From Mycolicibacterium vinylchloridicum (GTDB taxonomy: Bacteria; Actinomycetota; Actinomycetes; Mycobacteriales; Mycobacteriaceae), in contig NZ_JACBJQ010000012.1 of NCBI RefSeq assembly GCF_013404075.1, positions 88,772-152,771 of the forward strand: DNA of 64,000 bases, in the 5' to 3' direction. Numbering within the stretch: the stretch's first letter is position 1; each line of letters opens with the position of its first letter. Shown piece by piece: positions 34,952 through 43,900 of the stretch. The notes beneath the pieces were generated by a model. It saw only the letters and a program-made list of their open reading frames with translations, was not told the origin of the DNA and ran no database searches. The position numbers and the translations under genes were made by a program.

Positions 34952-36292
34952 GTGGGGTCACTGCCCGAGGGTCGCCATTTCTTCCGGGGCGACGATGGCT
35001 ACGAAGAGGCACGTCGCGCGACAGTCTGGAACCAGCGCGTGCCCGACCGCTATCCGGACGTCATCGTCCAGGCGGTCGACGCTGATGACGTGGTGGCCGC
35101 CGTGCGCTACGCCAAGGCCACCAACAAGCAGGTCAGCATCAAATCCGGCGGGCACAGCTGGGCGGCCAGCCACCTGCGCGACGGCGCGGTGCTGCTCGAC
35201 ATGAGCCGGGTCGATCAGACCAGCATCGACACCGACAAGATGACCGCAGTTGCGGGTCCGGGCAAGGGTGGCAGTGTGCTGGCCGCCGAACTCGACGCGG
35301 TCGGCTTGTTCTTCCCCGCCGGGCATTGCAAGGGGGTGTGCATCGGCGGGTACCTGCTGCAGGGCGGCTACGGGTGGAACAGCCGGGTGGTCGGGCCGGC
35401 GTGTGAGAGCGTGATCGGCCTCGACGTGGTGACCGCCGACGGCGAGGCGGTCTACATCGACGCCGACAACCACCCGGATCTGTACTGGGCCGCCCGCGGT
35501 TCAGGGCCGGGCTTCTTCGCCGTCGTCACCGCGTTCCATCTCAAGCTGTACAAGAAGCCCGCGGTGCTGGGCAGCAGCTTCTACGCCTATCCCATCGACC
35601 TCGCCGACGACATCTTCACCTGGGCGCGCAACATCTCCGCCGAGGTGGACCGCCGGGTCGAGTTGCAGATCGTGGCCACCAGCAGCGTGCCGAACGCGGG
35701 CCTCGACCAGCCGGCCATCGTGATGGCATCACCGGCCTTCGCCGACACCGAAGCCGAGGCTCGAGAAGCCTTCGGCATCCTCGACCGGTGCCCGGTCGTC
35801 GACAAGGCCCTGGTTGCCATCCCCTATGCGCCCATGGGCCTGCCCGATTGGTACACCGCGGTGATGAGCAATTACCTCGCCGACCACCGCTACACCGCCG
35901 ACAACATGTGGACCAACGCCTCGGCCGCCGAATTGCTGCCCGGTATCCACAACATCCTGGACACGCTGCCGCCGCATCCGGCCCACTTCCTGTGGCTGAA
36001 CTGGGGTCCCTCACCGGAGCGTCAGGACATGGCCTACAGCCTGGAGAGCGAGATCTACCTCGCGCTGTACGCCGGCTGGATGGATCCCGCCGATGACGAA
36101 AAGTACAGTGACTGGCCACGTTCCAACATGGCGGCGATGGCACCGCTGGCCACCGGCATTCAACTGGCCGACGAGAACCTGGGCAAGCGGCCCGCGAAGT
36201 TCGCCACCGCCGAGGCCATGGCGAAACTCGACCGGGTGCGCGCCGAATACGACCCCGATGGACGCTTCCACAGCTGGATGGGACGACTCTGA
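34952..36292 (+). CDS. FAD-linked oxidase, berberine-bridge-enzyme-like
   Basis: 446 residues from GTG 34952, after AGGAGG at 34941-34946; the frame is open further 5-prime inside the operator region. PCMH-type FAD domain: SIKSGGHSWAASHLRDGAVL with the His that usually carries 8-alpha FAD, and AGHCKGVCIGGYLLQGGYG with the Cys of bicovalent flavin. The C-terminal BBE-type end reads YDPDGRFHSWMGRL. It oxidises an unknown substrate with O2 as likely acceptor. It is coupled (TGATG) to a phloroglucinol-hydrolase-like gene. Confidence 0.85.
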   Translation: MGSLPEGRHFFRGDDGYEEARRATVWNQRVPDRYPDVIVQAVDADDVVAAVRYAKATNKQVSIKSGGHSWAASHLRDGAVLLDMSRVDQTSIDTDKMTAVAGPGKGGSVLAAELDAVGLFFPAGHCKGVCIGGYLLQGGYGWNSRVVGPACESVIGLDVVTADGEAVYIDADNHPDLYWAARGSGPGFFAVVTAFHLKLYKKPAVLGSSFYAYPIDLADDIFTWARNISAEVDRRVELQIVATSSVPNAGLDQPAIVMASPAFADTEAEAREAFGILDRCPVVDKALVAIPYAPMGLPDWYTAVMSNYLADHRYTADNMWTNASAAELLPGIHNILDTLPPHPAHFLWLNWGPSPERQDMAYSLESEIYLALYAGWMDPADDEKYSDWPRSNMAAMAPLATGIQLADENLGKRPAKFATAEAMAKLDRVRAEYDPDGRFHSWMGRL

Positions 36293-37074
36293 TGGCCGAG
36301 ACATACCTGGGCTACCGGCCCGGTGACGGGGACACCGCGTGGGGCAAGTACTTCAACCCGGAGATGGCCGAGTTGCCCCGGCACGCCGTCGTCGCATTGG
36401 AGCACGGCCCGCAGGCCGATCAGGTCATGCTCGACTTCGATTCCGCTGCAACCATTCTCGACGCTGGGTATCAGCAGACCGAAAACGGTTACGGCGCCCT
36501 TCGCGGAGGCGGGTTCCACGTCGCGATCCGCACTGACATGCCCGACGTCACGCCGGCGATGTGGGACTGGTGGTTCGCCTGGCATGGCAGCGAGTCCAGC
36601 CGGTACAAGCTGTGGCATCCGCGCGCCCACGCCTCGGCGCACTGGGGTGACGGCGAGGTCGGCACCGGGTACGTCGGGCGGGTCTCGGTGATCGAGGAGT
36701 ACCTGGGCTCTGCCTACGCCAAGGCGGCCATCGCGTTCCTGGAGCCCGCCGCGATGGGGCTGGACGCGTCGCGGCTCGGCAGCGACGTCGCGGTCTGCGC
36801 GCGGCTGGGCTCCAGCGAGGTGCCGGTGGACATCGGCTGGTTCGTCCACCACATCCGCGCGGTTCCGGGCGGGGCCGAAATGCGGTCCCGGTTCTGGATG
36901 GGCGGGCCATACATCGGTGTGCGCCGCGGCAACCGATTGGCCGATTCGGTGATCCGCCCGATCGCCGCTCATCAATTGCCCGAGGCGCGCGACCTGCTGG
37001 TGCACTGTTCGCAGGAGATGAACCACCTGGCAGGCTTCCTGCCGAAAATTTACGCCGAGTTCGCTGAGACCTGA
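36292..37074 (+). CDS. DAPG-hydrolase-like (PhlG family) zinc C-C hydrolase
   Basis: 260 residues. It resembles 2,4-diacetylphloroglucinol hydrolase PhlG: MPDVTPAMWDWWFAWHG, RYKLWHPRAHASAHW, IEEYLG, and two downstream His-rich sites, GWFVHHIRAVPGG and QEMNHLAGFLPKIY. These give candidate zinc ligands (His of LWHPRAH, Glu of IEEYLG, His and Glu near the C-terminus). The family breaks a C-C bond next to an aromatic ring in a retro-Claisen way. The upstream FAD oxidase probably supplies or follows the substrate. ATG 36292 overlaps the oxidase TGA. Confidence 0.65.
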   Translation: MAETYLGYRPGDGDTAWGKYFNPEMAELPRHAVVALEHGPQADQVMLDFDSAATILDAGYQQTENGYGALRGGGFHVAIRTDMPDVTPAMWDWWFAWHGSESSRYKLWHPRAHASAHWGDGEVGTGYVGRVSVIEEYLGSAYAKAAIAFLEPAAMGLDASRLGSDVAVCARLGSSEVPVDIGWFVHHIRAVPGGAEMRSRFWMGGPYIGVRRGNRLADSVIRPIAAHQLPEARDLLVHCSQEMNHLAGFLPKIYAEFAET

Positions 37075-37178
37075 TCGGCGGCTCGGGCACCCGCAGAGAT
37101 TGCCAAATCCCCACCGCCGCCAACCTCAGGGGTTATCTTCCTGGGAGCGACGTCGGGGTCGGCATAGGGGTGGGGGCA

Positions 37179-38657
37179 ATGGTAGCTGCAGCGTTGATGA
37201 GCAGGATCCGGCGGGGATCGAAGGTCGGGGGCAGGAAGGCCGCGCTGCTCGGTGCGTCGACCGTCACGGCCGTCGCGATGACGATGGGTTCGGTCGCCGC
37301 GCCGGTGGCACCCTCGGCAAACGCGGCGCTGACCCTCGACACGACCACCACCGGGCCGCTGCTGTGGCTCGTGAACCAGCTCGGGGTGGACAGCTACACC
37401 TTCGACAATGTCCCGGTGGTCGGGTCGATCACGCTCGCGTTCGACTACAACAGGGCCGATCCCGTCGGGCTGTACGACGACCTCAATGCGGCGACGTTCG
37501 GTGGGTTTGTCCTGGGCACAGCGACCCGGCCCAATATCTTGGCCAGCAGTCCTACCGGTCCGCTGCTGGTCGCGACGGGAACAGGCGTGCCCGCCGCGCT
37601 GGCCACCTACCAGGCGATGCTGGCCAGCGCGAACGGCAACACGCCGGCGGGATATACCCCGCTTACCGCGTCGGGCAAGGTCAATTCCATCACCGGCCAG
37701 CCGTGCTCGTCGGGGATCACTTGCGTGCAGGGCACCTACGTGACCAATCTGCCGATTGCGTTGGTGCGCAACCCCGAAACGCCCAACGGCGGTCTGTATG
37801 CGCGGTTCGCACCGATCTTCAACCTGTTCGGGATGAATCCGGTCAGCCCCACCGCGGGCTCGGGCCAGAGCACCGGCATCAAGTTCAACGGCGCGTTCGT
37901 CAATGTCGCGCTCGGGTACGACATGCTGTCTGACTTCCCGGAGACGTTGAACCCGTTCTCACTGGCCAACTCGTTCATGGCCAGCGTGCTGCCCACCTAC
38001 CTGCTCGACGGTGTGGAGTTGAAGGGCACCGATCTTCCCACCATCGAGGGCAACCTCGTCGCGCTGCTCACCCTGGGCACCCCGAGCACGACCTACAGCA
38101 CGCTGGTCTCCACCGACCTGCCACTGCTGGAGCCACTGCGGCTGCCGTCGCGGATTCTCAACGCAGTCTTCACGCAGGTGGGGATACCGATCACACTGGG
38201 TACGCCACTGGCCGACGCGCTGCAGCCGGCGCTGGAGATTCTGGTCAACACCGGCTACACCGACGTCCAGACACCGAGCGAAGGCGGCACCTACAACCGC
38301 ACGTATGACCAATCGGGGCAATACATTCCGTTCCTGTCGCAGGCCACGCTGACTCCGCAGGAGTGGGCCGCGGTCCCCGGTGATGTGGTCAAGGCACTGT
38401 TCACCGGGTTCCGAGATGTGTTGACCGGCAAGTCCACCACGACGCCCGACCCGGTGACCGAGCCCGAGACCCCGGTGCAGCCCGAGCCCGCGGCCGCGTT
38501 AGCGACCAGCACTCCGGTTGCCAGTGCTACGACGACACCCGGCGCCAAGGCCGGCAAGCCATCGAAGAAGCTGAGTTCTGCTACGAGCAAGAAGAGTTCA
38601 GCGCCCAAGGCGTCGGCGAAGAAGGGTGTCGGCGGATCGAAGCGGGCGGCCAGCTAG
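37179..38657 (+). CDS. Secreted PE-PPE-domain-like protein with lysine-rich tail
   Basis: 492 residues from ATG 37179; GTG 37170 or ATG 37197 are alternatives. A TATCTT -10 lies near 37135. It has a basic head and a signal peptide ending APSANA (about residue 50). The C-terminal part of the main domain, STDLPLLEPLRLPSRILN and LADALQPALEILVNTGY, resembles the end of the PE-PPE alpha/beta hydrolase domain, but no PE or PPE N-terminus is present and no G-x-S-x-G was identified. A linker rich in Pro/Thr/Glu leads to a tail with many Lys, Ala and Ser (KAGKPSKKLSSATSKK). Confidence 0.6.
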   Translation: MVAAALMSRIRRGSKVGGRKAALLGASTVTAVAMTMGSVAAPVAPSANAALTLDTTTTGPLLWLVNQLGVDSYTFDNVPVVGSITLAFDYNRADPVGLYDDLNAATFGGFVLGTATRPNILASSPTGPLLVATGTGVPAALATYQAMLASANGNTPAGYTPLTASGKVNSITGQPCSSGITCVQGTYVTNLPIALVRNPETPNGGLYARFAPIFNLFGMNPVSPTAGSGQSTGIKFNGAFVNVALGYDMLSDFPETLNPFSLANSFMASVLPTYLLDGVELKGTDLPTIEGNLVALLTLGTPSTTYSTLVSTDLPLLEPLRLPSRILNAVFTQVGIPITLGTPLADALQPALEILVNTGYTDVQTPSEGGTYNRTYDQSGQYIPFLSQATLTPQEWAAVPGDVVKALFTGFRDVLTGKSTTTPDPVTEPETPVQPEPAAALATSTPVASATTTPGAKAGKPSKKLSSATSKKSSAPKASAKKGVGGSKRAAS

Positions 38658-38683
38658 CCTCTGGATGCACACTCGTTGGTTCA

Positions 38684-40381
38684 CTAGTTGCAGACGGCTC
38701 CGTTGGCCGCCGAGCCGACAAGCTTGATGTACTTGGCGAGCACGCCGGTCTTGTACACCGGTGGCAGCGGCTCGAAACCGACCTTGCGGGACTCGAATTC
38801 GGCGTCGTCGACCAGTAGGTCCAGCGTGCCCTTGCCGACGTCGAGCCGGATCCGGTCGCCGTCCTTGATGAACGCGATCGGGCCGCCGTCGACGGCTTCG
38901 GGCGCGATGTGACCGACGCACAGGCCCGTCGTCCCGCCCGAGAACCGGCCGTCGGTCATCAACAGCACGTCCTTGCCGAGGCCGGCACCCTTGATGGCGC
39001 CGGTGATGGCGAGCATCTCGCGCATGCCGGGGCCGCCCTTCGGGCCCTCGTAGCGGATGACCACCACGTCGCCGTGGGTGATGGTGCCGTCTTCGAGGGC
39101 ATCGAGTGCCGCCCGCTCCCGCTCGAAAACCCTTGCGGTGCCTTCGAACACATCAGAGTCGAAGCCAGCCGACTTGACCACCGCGCCCTCGGGCGCCAGT
39201 GAGCCGTGCAGGATCGTGATGCCGCCGGTCGGGTGGATCGGGTTGTTCATCGCGCGCAGCACCTTGCCGTCGGGATCCGGCGGTTCGATGTGAGCGAGGT
39301 TCTCGGCCATCGTCGCACCCGTCACGGTGAGGCAATCGCCATGCAGCAGACCGGCATCCAACAGTGCTTTCATCACCACGGGCACACCGCCGATCTCGTC
39401 GACGTGTTTCATCACGTGGCGGCCGAACGGCTTGACGTCGGCCAGGTGCGGCACCTTCTGCCCGATGCGGGTGAAGTCCGCAAGCGAAAGGTCGACGTTG
39501 GCCTCCGAGGCGATGGCCAGCAGATGCAGCACCGCGTTCGTGGAGCCGCCGAACGCCATCACCACGGCGATGGCGTTCTCGAACGCCTCCTTGGTGAGGA
39601 TGTCGCTGGTGGTGATACCGCGTCGCAGCATCTCGACAACGGCCTCACCGGAACGGCGCGCGTACTCGTCGCGCCGGTGATCGATGGCGACCGGAGAAGC
39701 GCTGCCCGGCAGCGACATACCCAGCGCCTCGGCCGCCGAGGCCATCGTGTTGGCGGTGTACATGCCGCCGCAGGCGCCCTCGCCGGGACAGATCGCGCGC
39801 TCGATGATGTCGACGTCCTCGCGCGACATCAGCCCGCGCGCGCACGCGCCGACAGCCTCGAAGGCGTCGATGATCGTGACTTCCTTCTCGCTACCGTCGG
39901 TGAGTTTGGCGACGCCCGGCATGATCGAGCCGTTGTAGAGGAAGACACTTGCCAGGTTCAGCCGAGCCGCGGCCATGAGCATGCCCGGGATCGACTTGTC
40001 GCAGCCGGCCAGCAGCACCGAACCGTCGAGGCGCTCGGCCTGCATCACGGTCTCGACGCTGTCGGCGATGACCTCACGGGATACCAGGGAGAAGTGCATA
40101 CCCTCGTGGCCCATCGAGATGCCGTCGGACACCGAGATGGTGCCGAACTCCAGCGGGTATCCACCTGCCTCGTGCACGCCGCCCTTGACCGCCTGGGCGA
40201 GCCGTTGCAGCGACATGTTGCACGGGGTGATCTCGTTCCACGACGAGCCGACGCCGATCTGTGGCTTGGCCCAGTCGTCGTCGCCCATGCCTACCGCGCG
40301 GAGCATGCCACGGGCGGCGGCCTTCTCCAGACCGTCGGTGACGTCACGACTGCGGGGCTTGAGATCGGGCGTTTGAGTCAC
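38684..40381 (-). CDS. ilvD: Dihydroxy-acid dehydratase
   Basis: 565 residues from GTG 40381 (product starts [13 protein letters not shown]); the open frame reaches further to 40681 across the ricR-operon promoter and is not coding there. Fe-S ligands are in [15 protein letters not shown] and [10 protein letters not shown]. It catalyses the third step of isoleucine/valine synthesis, converting dihydroxy acids to 2-keto acids. The length is normal. Convergent with the preceding secreted protein gene; divergent from the DUF305 gene, so its promoter overlaps the RicR box region. Confidence 0.95.
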   Translation of the reverse strand: MTQTPDLKPRSRDVTDGLEKAAARGMLRAVGMGDDDWAKPQIGVGSSWNEITPCNMSLQRLAQAVKGGVHEAGGYPLEFGTISVSDGISMGHEGMHFSLVSREVIADSVETVMQAERLDGSVLLAGCDKSIPGMLMAAARLNLASVFLYNGSIMPGVAKLTDGSEKEVTIIDAFEAVGACARGLMSREDVDIIERAICPGEGACGGMYTANTMASAAEALGMSLPGSASPVAIDHRRDEYARRSGEAVVEMLRRGITTSDILTKEAFENAIAVVMAFGGSTNAVLHLLAIASEANVDLSLADFTRIGQKVPHLADVKPFGRHVMKHVDEIGGVPVVMKALLDAGLLHGDCLTVTGATMAENLAHIEPPDPDGKVLRAMNNPIHPTGGITILHGSLAPEGAVVKSAGFDSDVFEGTARVFERERAALDALEDGTITHGDVVVIRYEGPKGGPGMREMLAITGAIKGAGLGKDVLLMTDGRFSGGTTGLCVGHIAPEAVDGGPIAFIKDGDRIRLDVGKGTLDLLVDDAEFESRKVGFEPLPPVYKTGVLAKYIKLVGSAANGAVCN

Positions 40382-40425
40382 CGGACAAGTATGCCGTGGT
40401 CGTGGGGACCCACCAAATTCTTTTG

Positions 40426-40442
40426 ATACCCCCGAGGGGTAT
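40426..40442. promoter_or_regulatory. RicR/CsoR-type copper operator
   Basis: ATACCCC-CGA-GGGGTAT is a perfect dyad with 7-bp arms. It matches the mycobacterial RicR-type pattern of TACCC/GGGTA half-sites. It ends 5 bp before the TACGGT -10 (40448-40453) of the DUF305 gene and lies upstream of the divergent ilvD start, so it covers the -35 side of the operon that includes ricR itself. Confidence 0.75.
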
Positions 40443-40459
40443 TCGGGTACGGTGGGCTC

Positions 40460-41053
40460 ATGATGTCCACGCCCGTCCGCATCGTCGCGGTCACCGCAGC
40501 CCTGGCCACCGCCGTCGTCGTCTCGTCCTGTAGCAAGTCCGAGGACCACAGCCAGCGCGCCGCCGCCACTACCACCAGTTCGACGGTGGCCGCGCACAAC
40601 GCCGACGACATCATGTTCGCGCAGATGATGATCCCGCACCACGAACAGGCCGTTGAGCTGGCCGGACTGGCCTCGGAGCATTCCACCAACCAGGCGGTGC
40701 TCACACTGGCATCGACCATTTCGGCCGAGCAGCAGCCGGAGATCAACGCGATGAAGGCGCTACTGCTGCAGTGGGACGTCGATCCCAACGCGACGGGCGA
40801 CCACGACGGTCACGGCGCCGGAATGCAGGGCATGGTCGACGACGCGACGATGGCCAAGCTCAAGTCGCTGAACGGGCCTGAGTTCGACACACTGTGGTTG
40901 CAGGCGATGATCGGCCACCACCAGGGCGCCATCGAGATGGCCAAGGCGGAGATCGCCAACGGGCAGAGCGTCGACATGAAGGCGATGGCCAACAACATGG
41001 TCACCGCGCAGCAGGCCGAGATCGACCAGATGAAGCAGATGCTGGGAGGGTAA
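40460..41053 (+). CDS. DUF305 lipoprotein, likely copper-binding
   Basis: 197 residues. The signal ends in VSSC (Cys24). DUF305 repeats show [12 protein letters not shown] and [16 protein letters not shown] with paired His and many Met ([16 protein letters not shown]), a His/Met-rich set suited to binding copper outside the membrane. Starts at ATG 40460, 6 nt after TACGGT: leaderless. The RicR-type dyad just upstream and the ricR gene immediately downstream (no gap) indicate a copper-inducible, auto-repressed operon. Confidence 0.85.
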   Translation: MMSTPVRIVAVTAALATAVVVSSCSKSEDHSQRAAATTTSSTVAAHNADDIMFAQMMIPHHEQAVELAGLASEHSTNQAVLTLASTISAEQQPEINAMKALLLQWDVDPNATGDHDGHGAGMQGMVDDATMAKLKSLNGPEFDTLWLQAMIGHHQGAIEMAKAEIANGQSVDMKAMANNMVTAQQAEIDQMKQMLGG

Positions 41054-41344
41054 ATGACTGGCGCACATGGATATTCGGCGCGCAAAGACAACTACGCCAA
41101 GCGGCTTCGCCGAATCGAGGGTCAGGTCCGCGGCATCGCCAAGATGATCGACGAGGACAAGTACTGCATCGACGTGCTGACCCAGATCAGCGCCGTCAAC
41201 AGCGCGTTGCAGTCGGTGGCACTCGGCCTGCTGGACGAGCACCTCGGGCACTGCGTCAGCCACGCGGTCGCCGAGGGTGGCGAGGAGGCCGACAAGAAGC
41301 TGGCCGAGGCCTCGGCCGCGATCGCCCGGCTGGTTCGCTCCTGA
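41054..41344 (+). CDS. ricR: CsoR-family copper-sensing repressor RicR
   Basis: 96 residues. CsoR/RcnR all-helical fold with the Cu(I) site Cys38-His63-Cys67 (YCIDVLTQ and LLDEHLGHCV). Copper binding releases the repressor from its dyad; the M. tuberculosis RicR regulon includes metallothionein and multicopper oxidase genes. It begins directly after the DUF305 stop (TAA-ATG) and so belongs to the same transcript. In M. tuberculosis Rv0190 is the equivalent, next to ilvD. Confidence 0.92.
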   Translation: MTGAHGYSARKDNYAKRLRRIEGQVRGIAKMIDEDKYCIDVLTQISAVNSALQSVALGLLDEHLGHCVSHAVAEGGEEADKKLAEASAAIARLVRS

Positions 41345-41408
41345 CACGGCCCGTGCAACGCCGGGCGATGTCTGCCTGTTTGGCCTAACCAGCCGATACC
41401 GTGGGCGC

Positions 41409-42638
41409 GTGCCCACAGTGGCGATCCGCACCGGCCCGTGGACACCGAGGGTCGCCGCGGCGTTGGCCGTGCTTGCCGCGGCGGCGTTCATCTATGTCAC
41501 CGCCGAGATCATGCCGGTCGGTGCGTTGCCCGCCATTGCGCGCGACCTGGACGTCAGCGAGGCCATGGTCGGCACCCTGCTGGCCAGCTATGCGCTGGTG
41601 GCCGCGGTGGCGACGATGCCGCTGGTGCGCTGGACGGCGGCCTGGCCGCGCCGGCGCACTCTGCTGTGGACGTTGGCCTGCCTGGTCGTGTCCCAACTGA
41701 TCTCCGCACTCGCCCCGACGTTCGCGGTGCTGGCCGTCGGCAGGGTGTTGTGCGCGGTCACCCATGGCCTGATGTGGTCGGTGATCGCCCCGATCGGCGC
41801 GCGCCTGGTACCGCCCAGCTATGCCGGCCGCGCCACCATGGCTGTCTATGTCGGCACCGGGCTGGCCCTGGTGGTGGGCAGCCCGCTGACCGCGGCGATG
41901 AGCGCGCTGTGGGGGTGGCGGCCGGCGGTCGGCGCGATCACCGTCGCGTCGGTGGTCGTGCTGGTGGCCGCCCGGATCGCGCTGCCCGTGATGGCGATGG
42001 GGGGCGCGGTCGACGGTGTCCGGCCCCGCCGCGGCGGGCACCACCGCAACCGGCCGCTGGTGGTGCTGTGCGCGTTGACTCTGGTCGGCGTGACCGCGCA
42101 TTTCATCTCCTACACGTTCATCGTTGTCATCATTCGCGATGTGGTCGGCGTGCACGGCGCCCATCAGGCCTGGCTGCTGGCCGCTTACGGGGTGGCGGGG
42201 CTGACCGGGATGGCGTTGTTGGCCAGGCCTGGGGACCGCAGACCGAAGGCTGCCGTCGTGGGCTGCCTGACGGGCTCGTCGCTGGCGTTCGCGGTGCTGG
42301 CGGTGCTGGGCTTCGCCGACTGGCATGTCGTGGCCGCGTCCGTGTCGGGGGCGGCGGCGATCGTGCTGTGGGGAGCGACGGCCAATGCGATGCCGCCGAT
42401 GTTGCAGGCCGCTGCGATGCGGCACTCCCCGGAAGACCCCGACGGCGCCTCGGGCCTCTATGTGGCGATGTTCCAGGTCGGCATCATGGCCGGATCGCTG
42501 ACCGGCGGCGTGCTCTATCAACGTGCCGGAGTGGCGACGATGATCACCGCCTCGGCCGCGCTGATGCTGGCCGCGTTGGTCTGCGTGGTGTTCAGCCGAG
42601 GCCTGTTCGCTCTTGGCCCGGCTACCAGCGAAAAGTAA
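41409..42638 (+). CDS. MFS drug-efflux-type transporter (Rv0191-like)
   Basis: 409 residues from GTG 41409, which is 6 nt after TACCGT (41397-41402): leaderless. Twelve hydrophobic segments are expected; the family motif appears in MVGTLLASYALVAAVATMPLVRW and RRRTLLWTLACLVVSQL. It is DHA1-like. Rv0191 has been linked to chloramphenicol and pyrazinamide efflux in other work; here function is inferred by synteny. It does not overlap ricR, and no copper box is seen before it. Confidence 0.86.
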   Translation: MPTVAIRTGPWTPRVAAALAVLAAAAFIYVTAEIMPVGALPAIARDLDVSEAMVGTLLASYALVAAVATMPLVRWTAAWPRRRTLLWTLACLVVSQLISALAPTFAVLAVGRVLCAVTHGLMWSVIAPIGARLVPPSYAGRATMAVYVGTGLALVVGSPLTAAMSALWGWRPAVGAITVASVVVLVAARIALPVMAMGGAVDGVRPRRGGHHRNRPLVVLCALTLVGVTAHFISYTFIVVIIRDVVGVHGAHQAWLLAAYGVAGLTGMALLARPGDRRPKAAVVGCLTGSSLAFAVLAVLGFADWHVVAASVSGAAAIVLWGATANAMPPMLQAAAMRHSPEDPDGASGLYVAMFQVGIMAGSLTGGVLYQRAGVATMITASAALMLAALVCVVFSRGLFALGPATSEK

Positions 42639-42783
42639 CGCTTGTCACCTTCCGTCCGACTATCTGCACAGTTCAGAGCGCTGACGGGGTTCGCGGCCAG
42701 GTTCGCTGGCGAATGAACTCTCCAGGCGCGCCCAGCGTGTTATGCCAGACTGGGTCCGAGTCGGTATCGAGGGAGTTTTGGTT

Positions 42784-43854
42784 ATGACGCTGCGGATGAG
42801 GGGGGCGATCGCCGCCACGTTGTGCGTGGTCGGAGTGGCCGCCGGAATCAGTCTCGGCAGTGGATCAGCGCTGGCCGATCCGGACCTTGCCCCCGCCGAC
42901 CCCGGCATCGTCGACGTGCCGCCGGCTCAGGTGCCGCCGCCCGATCCGTTTGCGCCGCCGCCGGCCGATCCGGCGGCCTTCCCGCCGCCGGCTCCGGCAC
43001 CCGATCCGTTTGCGCCCCCTGCGCCGCCGGCTGATCCGCTTGCACCGCCGCCGGCCGATCCGCTGGCCGCTGCGCAGGCGGCCGCGGCGGCCGCGGGTCC
43101 GGTCAAGGGCCAGAACCCGCTGCCCTACACCGGTGACCCGGTGTTCGCGCCGCCGTCCTTCAATCCGGTCAACGGCTCCATGGTCGGTGTGGCCAAGCCG
43201 ATCATCATCAACTTCGCCCGGCCGATCGCCAACCGGCCGCTGGCCGAGTCGGCGATCCACATCTCGTCGGTGCCGCCCGTCCCCGGTGCGTTCTACTGGA
43301 CCACGGACACCCAGGTGCGCTGGCGTCCCTACGCTTTCTGGCCGGCGGGCGCGATAGTCAACATCGATGCCAGCGGGGCCAAGTCCAGCTTCCGCGTCGG
43401 CGAAGCCCTGGTGGCCACCATCGACGACAAGACCCATCAGATGACCGTCACCCGAAACGGCAAGGTGGAGAAGACCTTCCCGGTGTCGATGGGCAAGCCG
43501 GACGGCAAGCACGAGACCAAGAACGGGACCTATTACGTGCTGGAGAAGTTCCCGGACATCGTGATGGATTCGTCCACCTATGGCGTTCCGGTGAACTCGC
43601 CCGAGGGGTACAAGCTCAAAGTGCAATGGGCCGTGCGCATCGACAACAGCGGGGCGTTCGTGCACAGTGCGCCGTGGTCGGTGGCCGATCAGGGTAAGCG
43701 CAACGTCAGCCACGGCTGCATCAACCTGTCCCCGGACAACGCGAAGTGGTTCTTCGACAACTTCGGCAGCGGTGACCCGATCGTGGTCAAGAACTCGGTG
43801 GGTTTGTACAACAAGCCCGACGGCGCCGACGACTGGCAATGGCAGCTGGCTTAG
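42784..43854 (+). CDS. L,D-transpeptidase (Rv0192/LdtMt4-like)
   Basis: 356 residues from ATG 42784; a longer frame to 42742 exists but GAGGGAG precedes 42784. A signal peptide ends near SALA (about 34). A Pro-rich linker ([20 protein letters not shown]) is followed by an Ig-like domain (about 125-210) and the YkuD domain with SHGCINLSP; catalytic Cys312. It forms 3-to-3 cross-links in peptidoglycan. Length and order match Rv0192 (LdtMt4). It is followed at 46 nt by the esterase gene. Confidence 0.9.
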   Translation: MTLRMRGAIAATLCVVGVAAGISLGSGSALADPDLAPADPGIVDVPPAQVPPPDPFAPPPADPAAFPPPAPAPDPFAPPAPPADPLAPPPADPLAAAQAAAAAAGPVKGQNPLPYTGDPVFAPPSFNPVNGSMVGVAKPIIINFARPIANRPLAESAIHISSVPPVPGAFYWTTDTQVRWRPYAFWPAGAIVNIDASGAKSSFRVGEALVATIDDKTHQMTVTRNGKVEKTFPVSMGKPDGKHETKNGTYYVLEKFPDIVMDSSTYGVPVNSPEGYKLKVQWAVRIDNSGAFVHSAPWSVADQGKRNVSHGCINLSPDNAKWFFDNFGSGDPIVVKNSVGLYNKPDGADDWQWQLA

Positions 43855-43900
43855 CCGGACCCGGCAAGCTCAAAGCGTAGGCACAGCAACGCCCCTCACA

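Noticed and set aside
40381..40681. An N-terminal extension of ilvD of about 100 codons
   Set aside because: It would run across the RicR box and into the DUF305 gene and has no similarity to IlvD; the GTG at 40381 gives the normal length.
42920..43100. Short direct repeats of CCGATCCG/GCCGCCG
   Set aside because: They encode the Pro/Ala/Asp linker of the L,D-transpeptidase; low complexity in a coding region.
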